The position numbers and the translations under genes are program-made. Below the pieces are notes generated by a model. That model ran no database searches and was not told the origin of the DNA. It was given only the letters and a program-made list of their open reading frames with translations. A DNA stretch of 64,000 bases from Bacteroidales bacterium (GTDB lineage Bacteria > Bacteroidota > Bacteroidia > Bacteroidales > Tenuifilaceae), in contig JAGPEQ010000004.1 of the NCBI GenBank assembly GCA_018056955.1, forward strand, positions 1 to 64,000. The letters run 5' to 3'. This document shows positions 8,835-18,133 of the stretch, one piece after another; within the stretch, counting starts at the first letter, position 1; each line of letters starts with the position of its first letter.

Positions 8835-9989
8835 ATGAGGCGGGAATATAAATTTTTATCAACATTTAACTTTTATTTGGCATTACTAATTATTTCACTT
8901 TTTTCAGCCAATACAACTAAATCGCAGCACCTAAGCGCATACAGTGTATCAAAAATTGTTATCGATGCGGGTCATGGAGGCAAGGATCCTGGAACAGTTG
9001 GCAAAATCAGCAAGGAAAAGGACATAACCCTTTCCATTGCCAAGAGGGTTGGAGAGCTAATAAACCAGAACCTCCCGGGCGTGAAAGTGGTTTACACCCG
9101 ATCCGATGATACCTTTATACCCCTAGACGAACGTAGCAGAATTGCTAACCGTGAAAGCGCCGATTTGTTTATATCAATCCATTGCAATGCTGCACCCAAT
9201 AAGGGTGTTACCGGAACCGAAACCTACGTTATGGGGTTGCATAAGAGCAACGAGAACCTTGATGTAGCGATGCGCGAGAATGCTGTTATTACCTATGAGG
9301 ATGAATACCACGAGAAATATGAAGGTTATGACCCTAACTCCGCCGAATCGTTCATAATTTTTACCATGCTTCAAAATGCTTTCCTGGAGCAAAGCCTCGA
9401 TTTTGCCTCAATTATCCAAGGTGATTTAAAGGAACGTGCTAAGCGTCCCGATAGAGGTGTTAGGCAGGCAGGCTTTCTTGTGCTTTGGAAAACATCAATG
9501 CCAAGTGTTCTTGTGGAGGTTGGCTACCTTAGCAATCTAAAAGAGGAGGTGTTTTTGAATTCAAATGAAGGGCAAGAACTTATTGCTTCATCAATTTACA
9601 GAGCCATTAAAGCCTACAAGCAAAAAATTGACGCAATTGTAGAATCAAACCAGAAAACGGTAAAGCCCGACTCATCAAAACCAGAAAATATAAAGAATGA
9701 ATCGACAACAATGGCAAAAGTAAATACAATAGAGTTTAAGGTTCAAATAGCCTCATCACAAACCCCAATCAACAGTAAAGGAACTCAGTTTAATGGCATA
9801 AATGATATTGACACCCTTGTGGTTAATGGAGTTTACAAATACTTGGTTGGGGGTTCGCAGTCGTACCCTGAAGCACTGGAATACTGCAAGGTTGTTAAAC
9901 AAAAGTTTCCTGATGCCTTTGTAGTAGCCATTGAAAACGGAGAGATTATTCCCATTAAAAAAGCCTTAGAGAAGATTAACTCAAACTAG
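8835..9989 (+). CDS. N-acetylmuramoyl-L-alanine amidase with SPOR-like C-terminus
   Basis: Periplasmic cell-wall amidase that cleaves the lactyl-peptide bond in peptidoglycan. The Amidase_3 domain carries the zinc ligands IVIDAGHGGKDPGT, an internal Glu, ISIHCNAAPN and the catalytic VLVEVGYLSN. A linker rich in Ser/Lys/Asn leads to a C-terminal region (VQIASSQTPINSKG... to the end) resembling a divergent SPOR peptidoglycan-binding domain. I chose the ATG at 8835: it gives MRREYKF followed by a hydrophobic signal segment and fits a promoter box at 8774-8781. The GTG at 8781 would overlap lptD. Probably transcribed with the MCE gene or separately from it. Confidence 0.93.
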   Translation: MRREYKFLSTFNFYLALLIISLFSANTTKSQHLSAYSVSKIVIDAGHGGKDPGTVGKISKEKDITLSIAKRVGELINQNLPGVKVVYTRSDDTFIPLDERSRIANRESADLFISIHCNAAPNKGVTGTETYVMGLHKSNENLDVAMRENAVITYEDEYHEKYEGYDPNSAESFIIFTMLQNAFLEQSLDFASIIQGDLKERAKRPDRGVRQAGFLVLWKTSMPSVLVEVGYLSNLKEEVFLNSNEGQELIASSIYRAIKAYKQKIDAIVESNQKTVKPDSSKPENIKNESTTMAKVNTIEFKVQIASSQTPINSKGTQFNGINDIDTLVVNGVYKYLVGGSQSYPEALEYCKVVKQKFPDAFVVAIENGEIIPIKKALEKINSN

Positions 9990-10013
9990 ATGCCTACTTT
10001 CCCAATAATTGAG

Positions 10014-10021
10014 TAATTTTG
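10014..10021 (+). promoter_or_regulatory. -7 promoter box for MCE gene
   Basis: TAATTTTG matches TAnnTTTG, 27 nt before the ATG at 10049; supports the shorter start. Confidence 0.45.
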
Positions 10022-10048
10022 AAATGTAAACAACCAAAAGAACCAGCC

Positions 10049-11044
10049 ATGAAACTCAAACTAACCCGCGAAACAAAAATTGGCCTGTTTGCCCTTACCA
10101 TACTTGTTGTAATGTTCTGGGGAGTAAACTTTTTAAAGGGTAAAAATATTTTTAGCCCAAACAATGTTTACTACGCCATTTTCAAATCGGTTGATGGGTT
10201 AAAAAACACCGATGCCGTGCTAATTAACGGCTTTAAGGTTGGCCTGGTTAAAAACATAGAGTTTCACGACTTAAAGTCGGGGAGGTTTCGGGTGGTATTA
10301 CTGGTTAATAAGAAGTACAGCCTCCCCCGAAACACTACTGCCAAACTAGTAAGCACCGATATAATGGGAGGTAAGGCCATAAAGCTCGAGGTAGCCCCCG
10401 ATAGCCTGTTCTACCAACCTGGCGACACTCTTCCTACATCCATTGAGGTTGGACTCCTCGATCAACTTGCCTACCAAATGTCGCCCGTAAAGGAAAAAGC
10501 AGAGGTAATGATGAGCGAGATTGCTAAAACCCTTGTTGTACTTCAGGAAGTGCTTAACGATGAAAATAAAAAGAACCTGTCGGAGGGTATTGAGAACCTC
10601 AATAGAACCCTCCATAACATTGCAAACCTGAGTGCTGGCCTTGACACCATGGTTAACAGCCCAAAAGGTTCCATCAGGTTATCGCTAAGCAATATCGAGT
10701 CAATTTCATCAAATATCCGAAAGAACAATGCGGACATTACAAACACTATTAAAAACCTTTCAAACTTAAGCGATTCACTATCTAAGGCTAACCTTTACAG
10801 CACGCTTGTAAAGTTAGACTCCTCGCTAATCCAGCTCCAACAAGCTTTAACAAAAGTAAGTTCAGGTGAGGGCACATTGGGCAAACTGGTTTACAATGAC
10901 TCGCTATACCGTAACATGGAATCGGCATCATTACAGCTTGAGTTGCTGATTAAAGACATGAAAGCGAATCCAAAAAGGTATGTTAATTTCTCGATAATCG
11001 ACTTAAGCAGAACCAAATACATCGAAGAAAAGAAAAACAAATAG
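10049..11044 (+). CDS. MlaD/MCE family lipid-transport protein
   Basis: Inner-membrane-anchored substrate-binding protein of an MCE (Mla-type) phospholipid transport system. One N-terminal membrane helix (IGLFALTILVVMFWGVNFL) precedes a single MCE domain with YAIFKSVDGLKNTDAVLINGFKVGLV (read in two parts, residues about 40-70) and DIMGGKAIKLE. A long helical C-terminal region probably oligomerises into a needle or tube. The usual ATPase (MlaF) and permease (MlaE) partners are not adjacent. The ATG at 10049 is preferred over a TTG at 10019, because the region before it looks like leader and holds a TAATTTTG box. Confidence 0.92.
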   Translation: MKLKLTRETKIGLFALTILVVMFWGVNFLKGKNIFSPNNVYYAIFKSVDGLKNTDAVLINGFKVGLVKNIEFHDLKSGRFRVVLLVNKKYSLPRNTTAKLVSTDIMGGKAIKLEVAPDSLFYQPGDTLPTSIEVGLLDQLAYQMSPVKEKAEVMMSEIAKTLVVLQEVLNDENKKNLSEGIENLNRTLHNIANLSAGLDTMVNSPKGSIRLSLSNIESISSNIRKNNADITNTIKNLSNLSDSLSKANLYSTLVKLDSSLIQLQQALTKVSSGEGTLGKLVYNDSLYRNMESASLQLELLIKDMKANPKRYVNFSIIDLSRTKYIEEKKNK

Positions 11045-11371
11045 CAGCCTATCATAAAAATTTGTATATCAATCCGTTATACTATTCCGACTGTAAGTCA
11101 ATGCTATACAGTAAATCTATATAACCTTTAAATTTAGATTCACTTAACAATAAGTTAACAATCAAATATTTGTGTTATTAACAACTTATGTAACTGTATA
11201 TCAGTGCATTAAAAAATTTTGACGAACGAAAAAAAATATTAGAGTGATAATAAGGTAGTTGTAATGTTAACACAAAAATCAACCTGAAAACCTATTTTTT
11301 TTTAAAAAAAATCATTACAATTTTGTTGATGTTGATAACAGGTTGAAAAATTTTCACTCAAATATTTTTAC
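11045..11371. other. AT-rich region upstream of dnaA; possible replication-origin or control region
   Basis: 327 nt without a gene. It contains repeated TTAACA words (for example near 11143, 11154 and 11178), a T/A homopolymer block at 11292-11310, and TGTTGATAA at 11330-11338, one mismatch from the DnaA box TGTGGATAA. CAATTTTG at about 11318-11325 is one mismatch from the -7 consensus and could drive dnaA. I see no cluster of perfect DnaA boxes, so origin function is only a possibility. Confidence 0.3.
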
Positions 11372-12814
11372 ATGTATATGGCAGCTGATTATAAAGAAGT
11401 TTGGGAAAACTGTTTAAGAATCATTAAGGACAACGTAACACCCATTAGCTTTAAAACTTGGTTTGAGCCCATTGTTCCCATTAAGCTGGAAAAGAATGTA
11501 CTCACCATTCAGGTGCCAAGTCCTTTCTTCTACGAGTATTTGGAAGAGCAGTACATTGACATACTGCGTAAAACGTTAAGGAAGGAGTTGGGAGCCGATG
11601 CTAAGCTTGAGTACAGTGTAATTATGGAGCATAGTGGCTATAATGGCGGCACTCCATATACAGTTAAGTTCCCCACTCAGAACAAAACTGAACTTAAAAA
11701 CAAGCCTGTTTCAGTTCAGGCCGTTCAGGAAGCACCTATTAAGAACCCTTTCATTATCCCGGGAATTAAAAAGCTAAATGTTGATCCTCAGCTTAACCCT
11801 GAGTACAACTTCACAAACTTTGTGGAGGGGACATGCAACCGCTTAGCTCGTTCTGCCGGAATCACTATTAGTCAGGCTCCAGGGAAAACTGCATTTAATC
11901 CATTGTTTATTTACGGAGGCTCAGGGTTAGGCAAAACACACCTAGCTCAGGCAATAGGAATAGAGGTTAAAAGACATTTCCCTGAAAAAATTGTACTTTA
12001 CGTGAACGCCGTTAAGTTCCAAACCCAGTTTGTGGATGCTTACTTTAAACATAACAACATAAACGATTTTCTTCACTTCTACCAAAGTATCGACTTACTA
12101 ATACTTGACGATGTTCACGAGTTTGCAGGAAAGGAAAAGACACAGGATGCCTTTTTCCACATCTTTAACCATCTACACCAAACGGGCAAGCAGCTTATCC
12201 TTACATCGGATCAGGCTCCGGCCGACCTGCAAGGCTTAGAAAAACGTCTACTATCGCGCTTCAAGTGGGGTTTGTCGGCTGAGCTTACAACACCTGACTT
12301 TGAAACGAGGGTAGCAATACTTAAAAAGAAAGTGTATAACGATGGTATAGTAGTGCCAAACGACGTTTTGGAATACATTGCCTCAAATATCACCCAGAAT
12401 ATTCGCGAGCTTGAAGGTGCACTCATTTCCATGCTAGCTCAGTCAACCCTGAATGGGAAACAGCTCAGCGTTGAACTTGCCTCGGAAATGATTGAGAAGT
12501 TAGTTAAAAACACCAAGAAGGATATTACTATTGATTACATCCAAAAGGTTGTTTGCGAGTACTTTGGTTTACCTGTTGATGTGTTAAATGCAAAAACTCG
12601 CAAACGTGAGATAGTACAAGCGCGTCAGATTGCCATGTACTTCTCTAAAAGTTTAACCAAAGCATCCCTTTCAACCATTGGTAGCGTTATTGGGAATAAA
12701 GATCATGCAACAGTTCTTCACGCCTGTAAAACAGTTAACAATCTGATGGAAACCGATAAACGATTCAAAGCCCAGGTGGAAGATATCCAAAAGAAGCTTA
12801 AGTATAACGCATAA
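11372..12814 (+). CDS. dnaA: Chromosomal replication initiator protein DnaA
   Basis: 480-aa AAA+ initiator that opens the origin and loads the replicative helicase. Domain I spans residues 1-90. Walker A GGSGLGKTHLAQA and Walker B LLILDDVHEF mark domain III. Domain IV carries the DnaA-box-binding signature GNKDHATVLHACKTV near the C-terminus. The start is ATG 11372 or ATG 11378 (MYMAADYKEVW); both are plausible. The gene stands alone, with no dnaN beside it, as is common in Bacteroidota. A strong terminator follows at 12838-12867. Confidence 0.98.
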   Translation: MYMAADYKEVWENCLRIIKDNVTPISFKTWFEPIVPIKLEKNVLTIQVPSPFFYEYLEEQYIDILRKTLRKELGADAKLEYSVIMEHSGYNGGTPYTVKFPTQNKTELKNKPVSVQAVQEAPIKNPFIIPGIKKLNVDPQLNPEYNFTNFVEGTCNRLARSAGITISQAPGKTAFNPLFIYGGSGLGKTHLAQAIGIEVKRHFPEKIVLYVNAVKFQTQFVDAYFKHNNINDFLHFYQSIDLLILDDVHEFAGKEKTQDAFFHIFNHLHQTGKQLILTSDQAPADLQGLEKRLLSRFKWGLSAELTTPDFETRVAILKKKVYNDGIVVPNDVLEYIASNITQNIRELEGALISMLAQSTLNGKQLSVELASEMIEKLVKNTKKDITIDYIQKVVCEYFGLPVDVLNAKTRKREIVQARQIAMYFSKSLTKASLSTIGSVIGNKDHATVLHACKTVNNLMETDKRFKAQVEDIQKKLKYNA

Positions 12815-12837
12815 TACTAGTTTTTAGGGTTTATAGT

Positions 12838-12867
12838 AAAGGAGGGAGCTTACATAGCCCCTCCTTT
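12838..12867 (+). terminator. Intrinsic terminator after dnaA
   Basis: AAAGGAGGG / CCCTCCTTT perfect 9-bp stem with a 12-nt loop, followed by TCTCATTTTC. The 209 nt after it, up to the next gene, hold nothing recognisable. Confidence 0.7.
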
Positions 12868-13076
12868 CTCATTTTCATTCAACATTTAATCAATGAAAAT
12901 TGTAAGGTTGTCAATAAAGCTAAACAAATTAAAGATTAATACGCTAAAGGAATTATTTTTACTACCAATTTGAGTTCCAAGAATTGAAATTGTGGAAATC
13001 ATTTTTCACTGGATGATTACTGAGAACCATATGTTTAAGGGAAAAAACTGAAGATATAAACTGTAAAGCAATAGCT

Positions 13077-15395
13077 ATGATAAAAATTAAAAACCTTTTG
13101 TTCGCTCTCTCCATTGCAACCCCACTAATGGCTCAGTCCAACCCCGATAGCTTAATAGAAGTAATCAGAAACAACGCAAAGGATTCTATTATTCTAACCA
13201 AAATATTTGAAAAACTATCGCCAACAAAGGAGTATAAGGATTCCATTTACGACAAGGTAGTAATCGAATTCATTAAGTCATCAGCATCAAATGGATGGGC
13301 TAATGGAGTTGCCAAAGGCAACGATCTTGCAGGAAACAGATATTATGCTAGAGGAAACTTTACCAAGGCTCAGGAGTACTTTCAAAACATTATTGTCCTT
13401 TCACAGAAAACAAAAATTCCTGTTGCAATCATAGCCAACGCCTATAAAATGCTTGCAGGAATCCTTTTCAATACAGGAAATGCAGAAGGTGCCATTGAAA
13501 AAGCGAATAATGCAATAGACCTATTCCAACAAATTAACGATACCCTAAGCCTGGCAAAGACTATAAATTTGCTTGGGGGTATCTACTGGAATCTTGGAAA
13601 ACTTGAAATAGCATCCGAAAAACTATTCCAAGCCCTAAGACTTAGAGAAAAACTAGGTGACTCACTTGGTGTAGCACATGCCTATAACAACATTGGCCTA
13701 ATATACGATACTCAGGGCAAGCAAAATCAAGCACTTGATATGTATTACAAAGCTCTAACCATTTACCAAAATCTAAAAAATAATTTGGGTGTTGGAAGGG
13801 CATCAAATAACATTGCTATCATCCTCAAAAACCAGAAAAGATTTACCGAGAGTCTCGACATGTTTCTTAAATCATACGAAGTTGATGTAAAGAACAACAA
13901 TGTTGACGACCAGGGCAAGACCCTCAGTAACATCGGACAGCTTTACCTGGATATTGGAAATCCAAAGGAAGGCATAAACTACCTATTAAAGGCTAAATTG
14001 GCTTTTGAGCAAAGCAAGAACGAGAATGGATTAGCAGCAGTTTTCCTTAATCTTGGTCGCGCCTACGAGCAAGTAGGAAATTACGGCACTTCAGTTGCCT
14101 TTTACGCCCGGGCTCTTGAACTTGCTGTTAAGCTTAAATCTATTGAGTGGCAACGCGATGCCCATAAAGGACTGTACTCAATCCTTAAACGCCAAGGTAA
14201 CTTTAAAAAAGCCATTGAGCATCTGGAGGTGTATAAAACACTCAGCGATACGTTAAGCAATATCTCAAACCTGAATAATCTCGATAAGCTAAAAATTGAG
14301 TACGAAACAGATAAAAAAGAAAGTGAAATTGCTCTGCTCCAAAAGGATAATGAGCTGAAACAATTAGACATTAAAAGACAAAAGGTAATCAATTTGTTGC
14401 TTCTATCGCTTGTTGTTTTCAGTTTGATAATAGTTGTGCTATCATACCTCTACCTGAAAAAATTGAGAAAGGATAAACGATTGCTACAGGAGATGAATGC
14501 AGAGATTTTAATTCAAAAGGAGGAAATTGAAACACAACGCGATATGCTGGAAATCAACATAAACGAACTAAACCAGCATAAAACCGAACTTGCCCTGCAA
14601 ACCGAGCAAATTGAGATGCAAAATAGACTACTGGAGTATGCCAACCATAGAATAACCGAAGGGCTAGAGTATGCTTCGTTTATACAACGTTCGCTGCTCT
14701 CAAACCCCATAGAGTTCGAAAAATATTTCAGTAAACAGGCCATGCTCTACAAGCCAAAGGATTATGTTGGCGGCGATATATACTGGCATCATGAATTTGA
14801 CAACGGAATAATTTTTGTCATTGCCGACTGTATAGGACATGGAGTAGCCGGAGCTTTTATGAGCATAATGGCAATTAACGCTCTAAAAGATGCAGTAACT
14901 ATCTTTAAACTAAATAAACCCAGCCAAATTGCAACGCACTTGTATAATGAGTTGATAAAAAACAACGCAAAACCGTTTGATTCAAACCTACTATTAGGCA
15001 TCGACTTTATTGTTTGCAAGTACACAAAACAGGCAGCAGCGCTGGAATACTCAGGGCACAAAATATCATTTGAGTATTTCGATTCCAATAATAACCATAT
15101 AACTGTTCGTCCCCAACGTAACCTTAACCGTCAGCTCGGTTTGATTGAATTCAACGATGAATACCTTGATATTACCAAAAAAGGGAAACTCTTTTTCTAC
15201 ACCGATGGTTACCACGACCAGATAAGTGATACTAAGCGCATGAAGCTGGGCAAATCCGAATACATTAAACTGCTAGGTAATACCTTAGATAAACCTGTTA
15301 ATGAACAGGTTAAACATCTTGAATCATTCCTGGAAAAATGGAAAGGTAATTACGAACAGGTTGATGATGTATTGGTACTTGGAATTGACATTTAG
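13077..15395 (+). CDS. TPR-repeat membrane protein with SpoIIE-type PP2C phosphatase domain
   Basis: 772-aa signalling protein. A signal peptide (residues 1-19) leads to a periplasmic array of TPR repeats (about 85-390), one transmembrane helix (about 437-460), a cytoplasmic coiled coil (about 460-520), and a C-terminal SpoIIE/PP2C serine phosphatase domain (about 540-772). The phosphatase shows YKPKDYVGGDIYW, VIADCIGHGVAGAFMS and the closing DDVLVLGIDI, so metal-binding Asp residues are retained. It would sense an extracytoplasmic cue and dephosphorylate a regulator. SiaA of the SiaABCD system is the same phosphatase type, and SiaC- and SiaB-family genes occur at 20.0 and 51.1 kb. It ends 1 nt before convergent cysQ. 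Confidence 0.9.
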   Translation: MIKIKNLLFALSIATPLMAQSNPDSLIEVIRNNAKDSIILTKIFEKLSPTKEYKDSIYDKVVIEFIKSSASNGWANGVAKGNDLAGNRYYARGNFTKAQEYFQNIIVLSQKTKIPVAIIANAYKMLAGILFNTGNAEGAIEKANNAIDLFQQINDTLSLAKTINLLGGIYWNLGKLEIASEKLFQALRLREKLGDSLGVAHAYNNIGLIYDTQGKQNQALDMYYKALTIYQNLKNNLGVGRASNNIAIILKNQKRFTESLDMFLKSYEVDVKNNNVDDQGKTLSNIGQLYLDIGNPKEGINYLLKAKLAFEQSKNENGLAAVFLNLGRAYEQVGNYGTSVAFYARALELAVKLKSIEWQRDAHKGLYSILKRQGNFKKAIEHLEVYKTLSDTLSNISNLNNLDKLKIEYETDKKESEIALLQKDNELKQLDIKRQKVINLLLLSLVVFSLIIVVLSYLYLKKLRKDKRLLQEMNAEILIQKEEIETQRDMLEININELNQHKTELALQTEQIEMQNRLLEYANHRITEGLEYASFIQRSLLSNPIEFEKYFSKQAMLYKPKDYVGGDIYWHHEFDNGIIFVIADCIGHGVAGAFMSIMAINALKDAVTIFKLNKPSQIATHLYNELIKNNAKPFDSNLLLGIDFIVCKYTKQAAALEYSGHKISFEYFDSNNNHITVRPQRNLNRQLGLIEFNDEYLDITKKGKLFFYTDGYHDQISDTKRMKLGKSEYIKLLGNTLDKPVNEQVKHLESFLEKWKGNYEQVDDVLVLGIDI

Positions 15396-15396
15396 C

Positions 15397-16230
15397 CTAC
15401 TTCACCCTCCCATTCGAAACAACAAACCATGGATTAACAAGGTCCTCCTTGTTGTACGAAAGTCTTTCACCCGTTTCGTAGGTTATCACTTTAAAACCAG
15501 CACCCTCAACAATTGCCTGACCGGCAGCCGTGTCCCACTCGCTGGAAAGCGAAAGACGGGGATATAAATCCGCTTTACCTTCGGCTATCATGCACATTTT
15601 AAGCGATGAGCCAATAGGAAGTAACTCTATGTTTGAGTAACGTTCTGATAAGCTATTAATATACTGAATGGTTTCAGGTGTGCTATGCGACCTACTCTCT
15701 ACAACCACAATGCTATCGCGATTGCTTGGTAAAGGCAACTTTTGGGAAATAGCTTGAATATCTTCATATGAGATCTCAAAATCATCCTTTGAAAGTAAAG
15801 AAGTAACCATATAAGCACCTTCCGAATTAATGGAGTAGTAAAGCTTTCCGGTAACAGGCACAAATACTATCCCTGCAATTGGGTACTTTTCGTATACAAG
15901 AGCAATATTTACAGTAAACTCCCCATTACGTTTGATAAACTCTTTTGTTCCATCAAGCGGATCAACTACCCAGAAATAGTCCCAACCTTTACGCTCTTCG
16001 TAGATTATACTCCTACCTTCCTCGCTAAGAACTGGGATAAAAGTCTTTGAAAGTGAACTCTTAATTTCCTCATGGGCAAGTCTATCGGCTAGGGTTAACG
16101 GAGTACGATCGGATTTAAGATTTACCTGAAAATCATCAGAATTATATACCTCCATTATTTTGTAACCTGCTCTAACCGCAGCACCAATGGCAGTTGAAAG
16201 CAGGTTGTGAAGTTCTGGTGTTTCTATCAT
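15397..16230 (-). CDS. cysQ: 3'(2'),5'-bisphosphate nucleotidase CysQ
   Basis: 277-aa enzyme of the inositol-monophosphatase superfamily that converts 3'-phosphoadenosine 5'-phosphate to AMP and phosphate, recycling the by-product of sulfate assimilation or sulfotransfer. The metal-binding motifs are visible: EEGR after a SxE region, DPLDGTKEFIKRNGEF, and the C-terminal EWDTAAGQAIVEGAG. Length is normal. A minus-strand TAATTTTG box lies 23 nt before the ATG. No sulfate-assimilation genes are adjacent. Confidence 0.94.
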   Translation of the reverse strand: MIETPELHNLLSTAIGAAVRAGYKIMEVYNSDDFQVNLKSDRTPLTLADRLAHEEIKSSLSKTFIPVLSEEGRSIIYEERKGWDYFWVVDPLDGTKEFIKRNGEFTVNIALVYEKYPIAGIVFVPVTGKLYYSINSEGAYMVTSLLSKDDFEISYEDIQAISQKLPLPSNRDSIVVVESRSHSTPETIQYINSLSERYSNIELLPIGSSLKMCMIAEGKADLYPRLSLSSEWDTAAGQAIVEGAGFKVITYETGERLSYNKEDLVNPWFVVSNGRVK

Positions 16231-16252
16231 TCCTGTTGAGTGATTTTTGTTA

Positions 16253-16260
16253 CAAAATTA
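16253..16260 (-). promoter_or_regulatory. -7 promoter box for cysQ
   Basis: TAATTTTG on the minus strand, 22 nt before the ATG; fits TAnnTTTG. Confidence 0.5.
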
Positions 16261-16370
16261 AACCATTTTAATATACCATACAACCGCTTACAAACATGCT
16301 TTTAAACCTCTTTTATTTAAACCATCATATTTGAAAATGTATTATGTTTATGCCGAAAAAAATATTACCA

Positions 16371-17831
16371 ATGAGTAACAATCAACTAAAACCCGAGTCA
16401 GTTTTCTACTATTTCGATGAGATTTGCAAGATTCCTCGCCCCTCAAAGAAAGAAGGGAAAATCATTGCATACATCGAAGAATTCGCCCGCAAGCATAATC
16501 TTGAATACCAAAAAGATGATGCTGGCAATGTGGTAGTAAGGAAACCCGCTACAAAAGGCAATGAGAATAAACAGTCGGTTGTGCTGCAAAGCCATCTCGA
16601 TATGGTTTGTGAAAAGAATAGCGACGTAAGCCACGATTTTAACAACGACCCCATACAAACCTATGTTGATGGGGAATGGCTTAAAGCCAAGGGCACTACC
16701 CTTGGGGCCGACGATGGCATTGGAATTGCAGCACAACTTGCCATTCTGGCCTCGAACGACATTGGTCATGGGCCACTTGAATGCCTTTTTACGGTTGATG
16801 AAGAAACGGGTTTGACCGGTGCTTTTGAGATGAAAAGCGGATTTTTCAACTCAAAGATTCTCCTAAACCTCGATTCCGAAGACGAGGGTGAACTTTTCAT
16901 CGGATGTGCCGGGGGTATTGATACTGTGGCAACTTTTGCCTTTGAACCCGACAGGGTACCCGGCGATTCGGTTGCCATGAAGCTAACGGTTAAAGGTTTA
17001 CTTGGCGGCCATTCAGGCGACGACATTGACAAGCACCGCGCTAACTCAATAAAGCTTATTAACCGTTTCCTCTGGAAAGGAACACAGCTATTTGATCTTA
17101 GACTTGCCAACCTTGATGGTGGTAACCTACGTAATGCCATACCACGCGAAGCATCGGCAATATTCACAATCCATAAGGACGATAAGGCTCAACTGATTCT
17201 ATCCTTTGAAAACATCCGAACTGAAATTTACAATGAATGGCGCGATGCTGAGCCAAACCTCGAAATCACAATCGAGGACTCACCCCTACCCGATTTTGTA
17301 ATTGACGAACCTACCCATTTCGATTTACTTAACTCACTATACGCTTGCCCACATGGAGTTATAGCCATGAGTCGCCAGCTAAAAGGGCTTGTTGAAACCT
17401 CTACCAATCTAGCTTCCGTAAAATTTATTCAGGATAACCAAATTCTGGTAACTACCAGCCAACGCAGTGCAGTGGAATCGGCAAAGCATGATATTTCAAA
17501 CATGGTTGAAAGCGTTTTCCGGCTTGCCAATGCCAACATTCAGCACTCCGATGGTTACCCGGGATGGGCACCTAACACCAACTCTCAGATACTTGAAATA
17601 ACAAAAGCCTCGTACAAGAGACTTTTTAAGGTAGAGCCTGTAGTCAGAGCAATACATGCGGGACTTGAATGTGGCCTTTTCTTAAAGAAATACCCCGAAC
17701 TGGACATGATTTCGTTTGGGCCAACCATTAAGGGGGCGCACTCTCCCGACGAAAGACTTCATATCCCATCAACACAAAAGTTCTGGGATTTGCTGCTTGA
17801 TGTATTAAAGAACATCCCCGAAAACAAGTAA
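16371..17831 (+). CDS. pepD: Aminoacyl-histidine dipeptidase / cytosolic dipeptidase PepD
   Basis: Cytosolic M20C di-zinc dipeptidase of broad specificity (Xaa-His and others). Metal ligands are visible in QSHLDMVCEKN, GADDGIGIA, DEETGLTGA, NLDSEDEGE and near the C-terminus GAHSPDERLHI. The length (about 486 aa) is typical. Starts at 16344 and 16350 are also in frame; I prefer the ATG at 16371 because homologues begin close to NNQLKPESVFYYF and CATATTTG (16326-16333, one mismatch to the -7 box) leaves almost no leader for the others. The gene is flanked by cysQ (divergent) and rubredoxin (convergent). Confidence 0.94.
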   Translation: MSNNQLKPESVFYYFDEICKIPRPSKKEGKIIAYIEEFARKHNLEYQKDDAGNVVVRKPATKGNENKQSVVLQSHLDMVCEKNSDVSHDFNNDPIQTYVDGEWLKAKGTTLGADDGIGIAAQLAILASNDIGHGPLECLFTVDEETGLTGAFEMKSGFFNSKILLNLDSEDEGELFIGCAGGIDTVATFAFEPDRVPGDSVAMKLTVKGLLGGHSGDDIDKHRANSIKLINRFLWKGTQLFDLRLANLDGGNLRNAIPREASAIFTIHKDDKAQLILSFENIRTEIYNEWRDAEPNLEITIEDSPLPDFVIDEPTHFDLLNSLYACPHGVIAMSRQLKGLVETSTNLASVKFIQDNQILVTTSQRSAVESAKHDISNMVESVFRLANANIQHSDGYPGWAPNTNSQILEITKASYKRLFKVEPVVRAIHAGLECGLFLKKYPELDMISFGPTIKGAHSPDERLHIPSTQKFWDLLLDVLKNIPENK

Positions 17832-17842
17832 TACACCTAAAA

Positions 17843-17872
17843 AGGGAAAGAACCCAAAAGGGTTCTTTCCCT
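17843..17872. terminator. Hairpin terminator between pepD and rubredoxin
   Basis: AGGGAAAGAACCC - AAAA - GGGTTCTTTCCCT perfect 13-bp stem. The T-run (TTTTTAGG) is on the minus strand, so it suits the rubredoxin gene best and may also stop pepD transcription. Confidence 0.75.
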
Positions 17873-17926
17873 CCTTGTACTCTAATACCAACACTGTAAT
17901 GATGGTTCGTTCAAGACAAACACAAT

Positions 17927-18082
17927 CTAGTTAAACTCCTCAAAGTAATCCTTGGTTACATTACATACAGGGCAATGCCAATTGTCAGGTAACTCCTCAA
18001 AAGGAGTACCTGCTGGTATTCCATGATCAGGATCCCCAATATTTTCGTCGTATATGTAACCACAAACTCTACACTTGTACAT
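17927..18082 (-). CDS. Rubredoxin
   Basis: 51-aa iron protein carrying one Fe in four cysteines, a one-electron carrier often used in peroxide or oxygen detoxification of anaerobes. The two CxxC knuckles are present: [11 protein letters not shown] (C4, C7) and WHCPVC (C37, C40), with the conserved [17 protein letters not shown] between them. Length is normal. A minus-strand TAATTTTG box lies 38 nt upstream (18121-18128). The gene stands alone; no rubrerythrin or rubredoxin reductase is adjacent. Confidence 0.95.
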   Translation of the reverse strand: MYKCRVCGYIYDENIGDPDHGIPAGTPFEELPDNWHCPVCNVTKDYFEEFN

Positions 18083-18120
18083 AGGCGAATTATTTTTTGA
18101 TTAAATTGCAAAAAATTTAT

Positions 18121-18128
18121 CAAAATTA
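18121..18128 (-). promoter_or_regulatory. -7 promoter box for rubredoxin gene
   Basis: TAATTTTG on the minus strand, 38 nt before the rubredoxin ATG. Confidence 0.45.
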
Positions 18129-18133
18129 CGAAA

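Noticed and set aside
10019..10048. Upstream start of the MCE protein
   Set aside because: TTG at 10019 overlaps the TAATTTTG promoter box, and the extra residues are not membrane- or domain-like; the ATG at 10049 directly precedes the membrane helix.
11330..11338. Perfect DnaA box before dnaA
   Set aside because: TGTTGATAA has one mismatch to TGTGGATAA and is isolated, so it is only mentioned as weak support.
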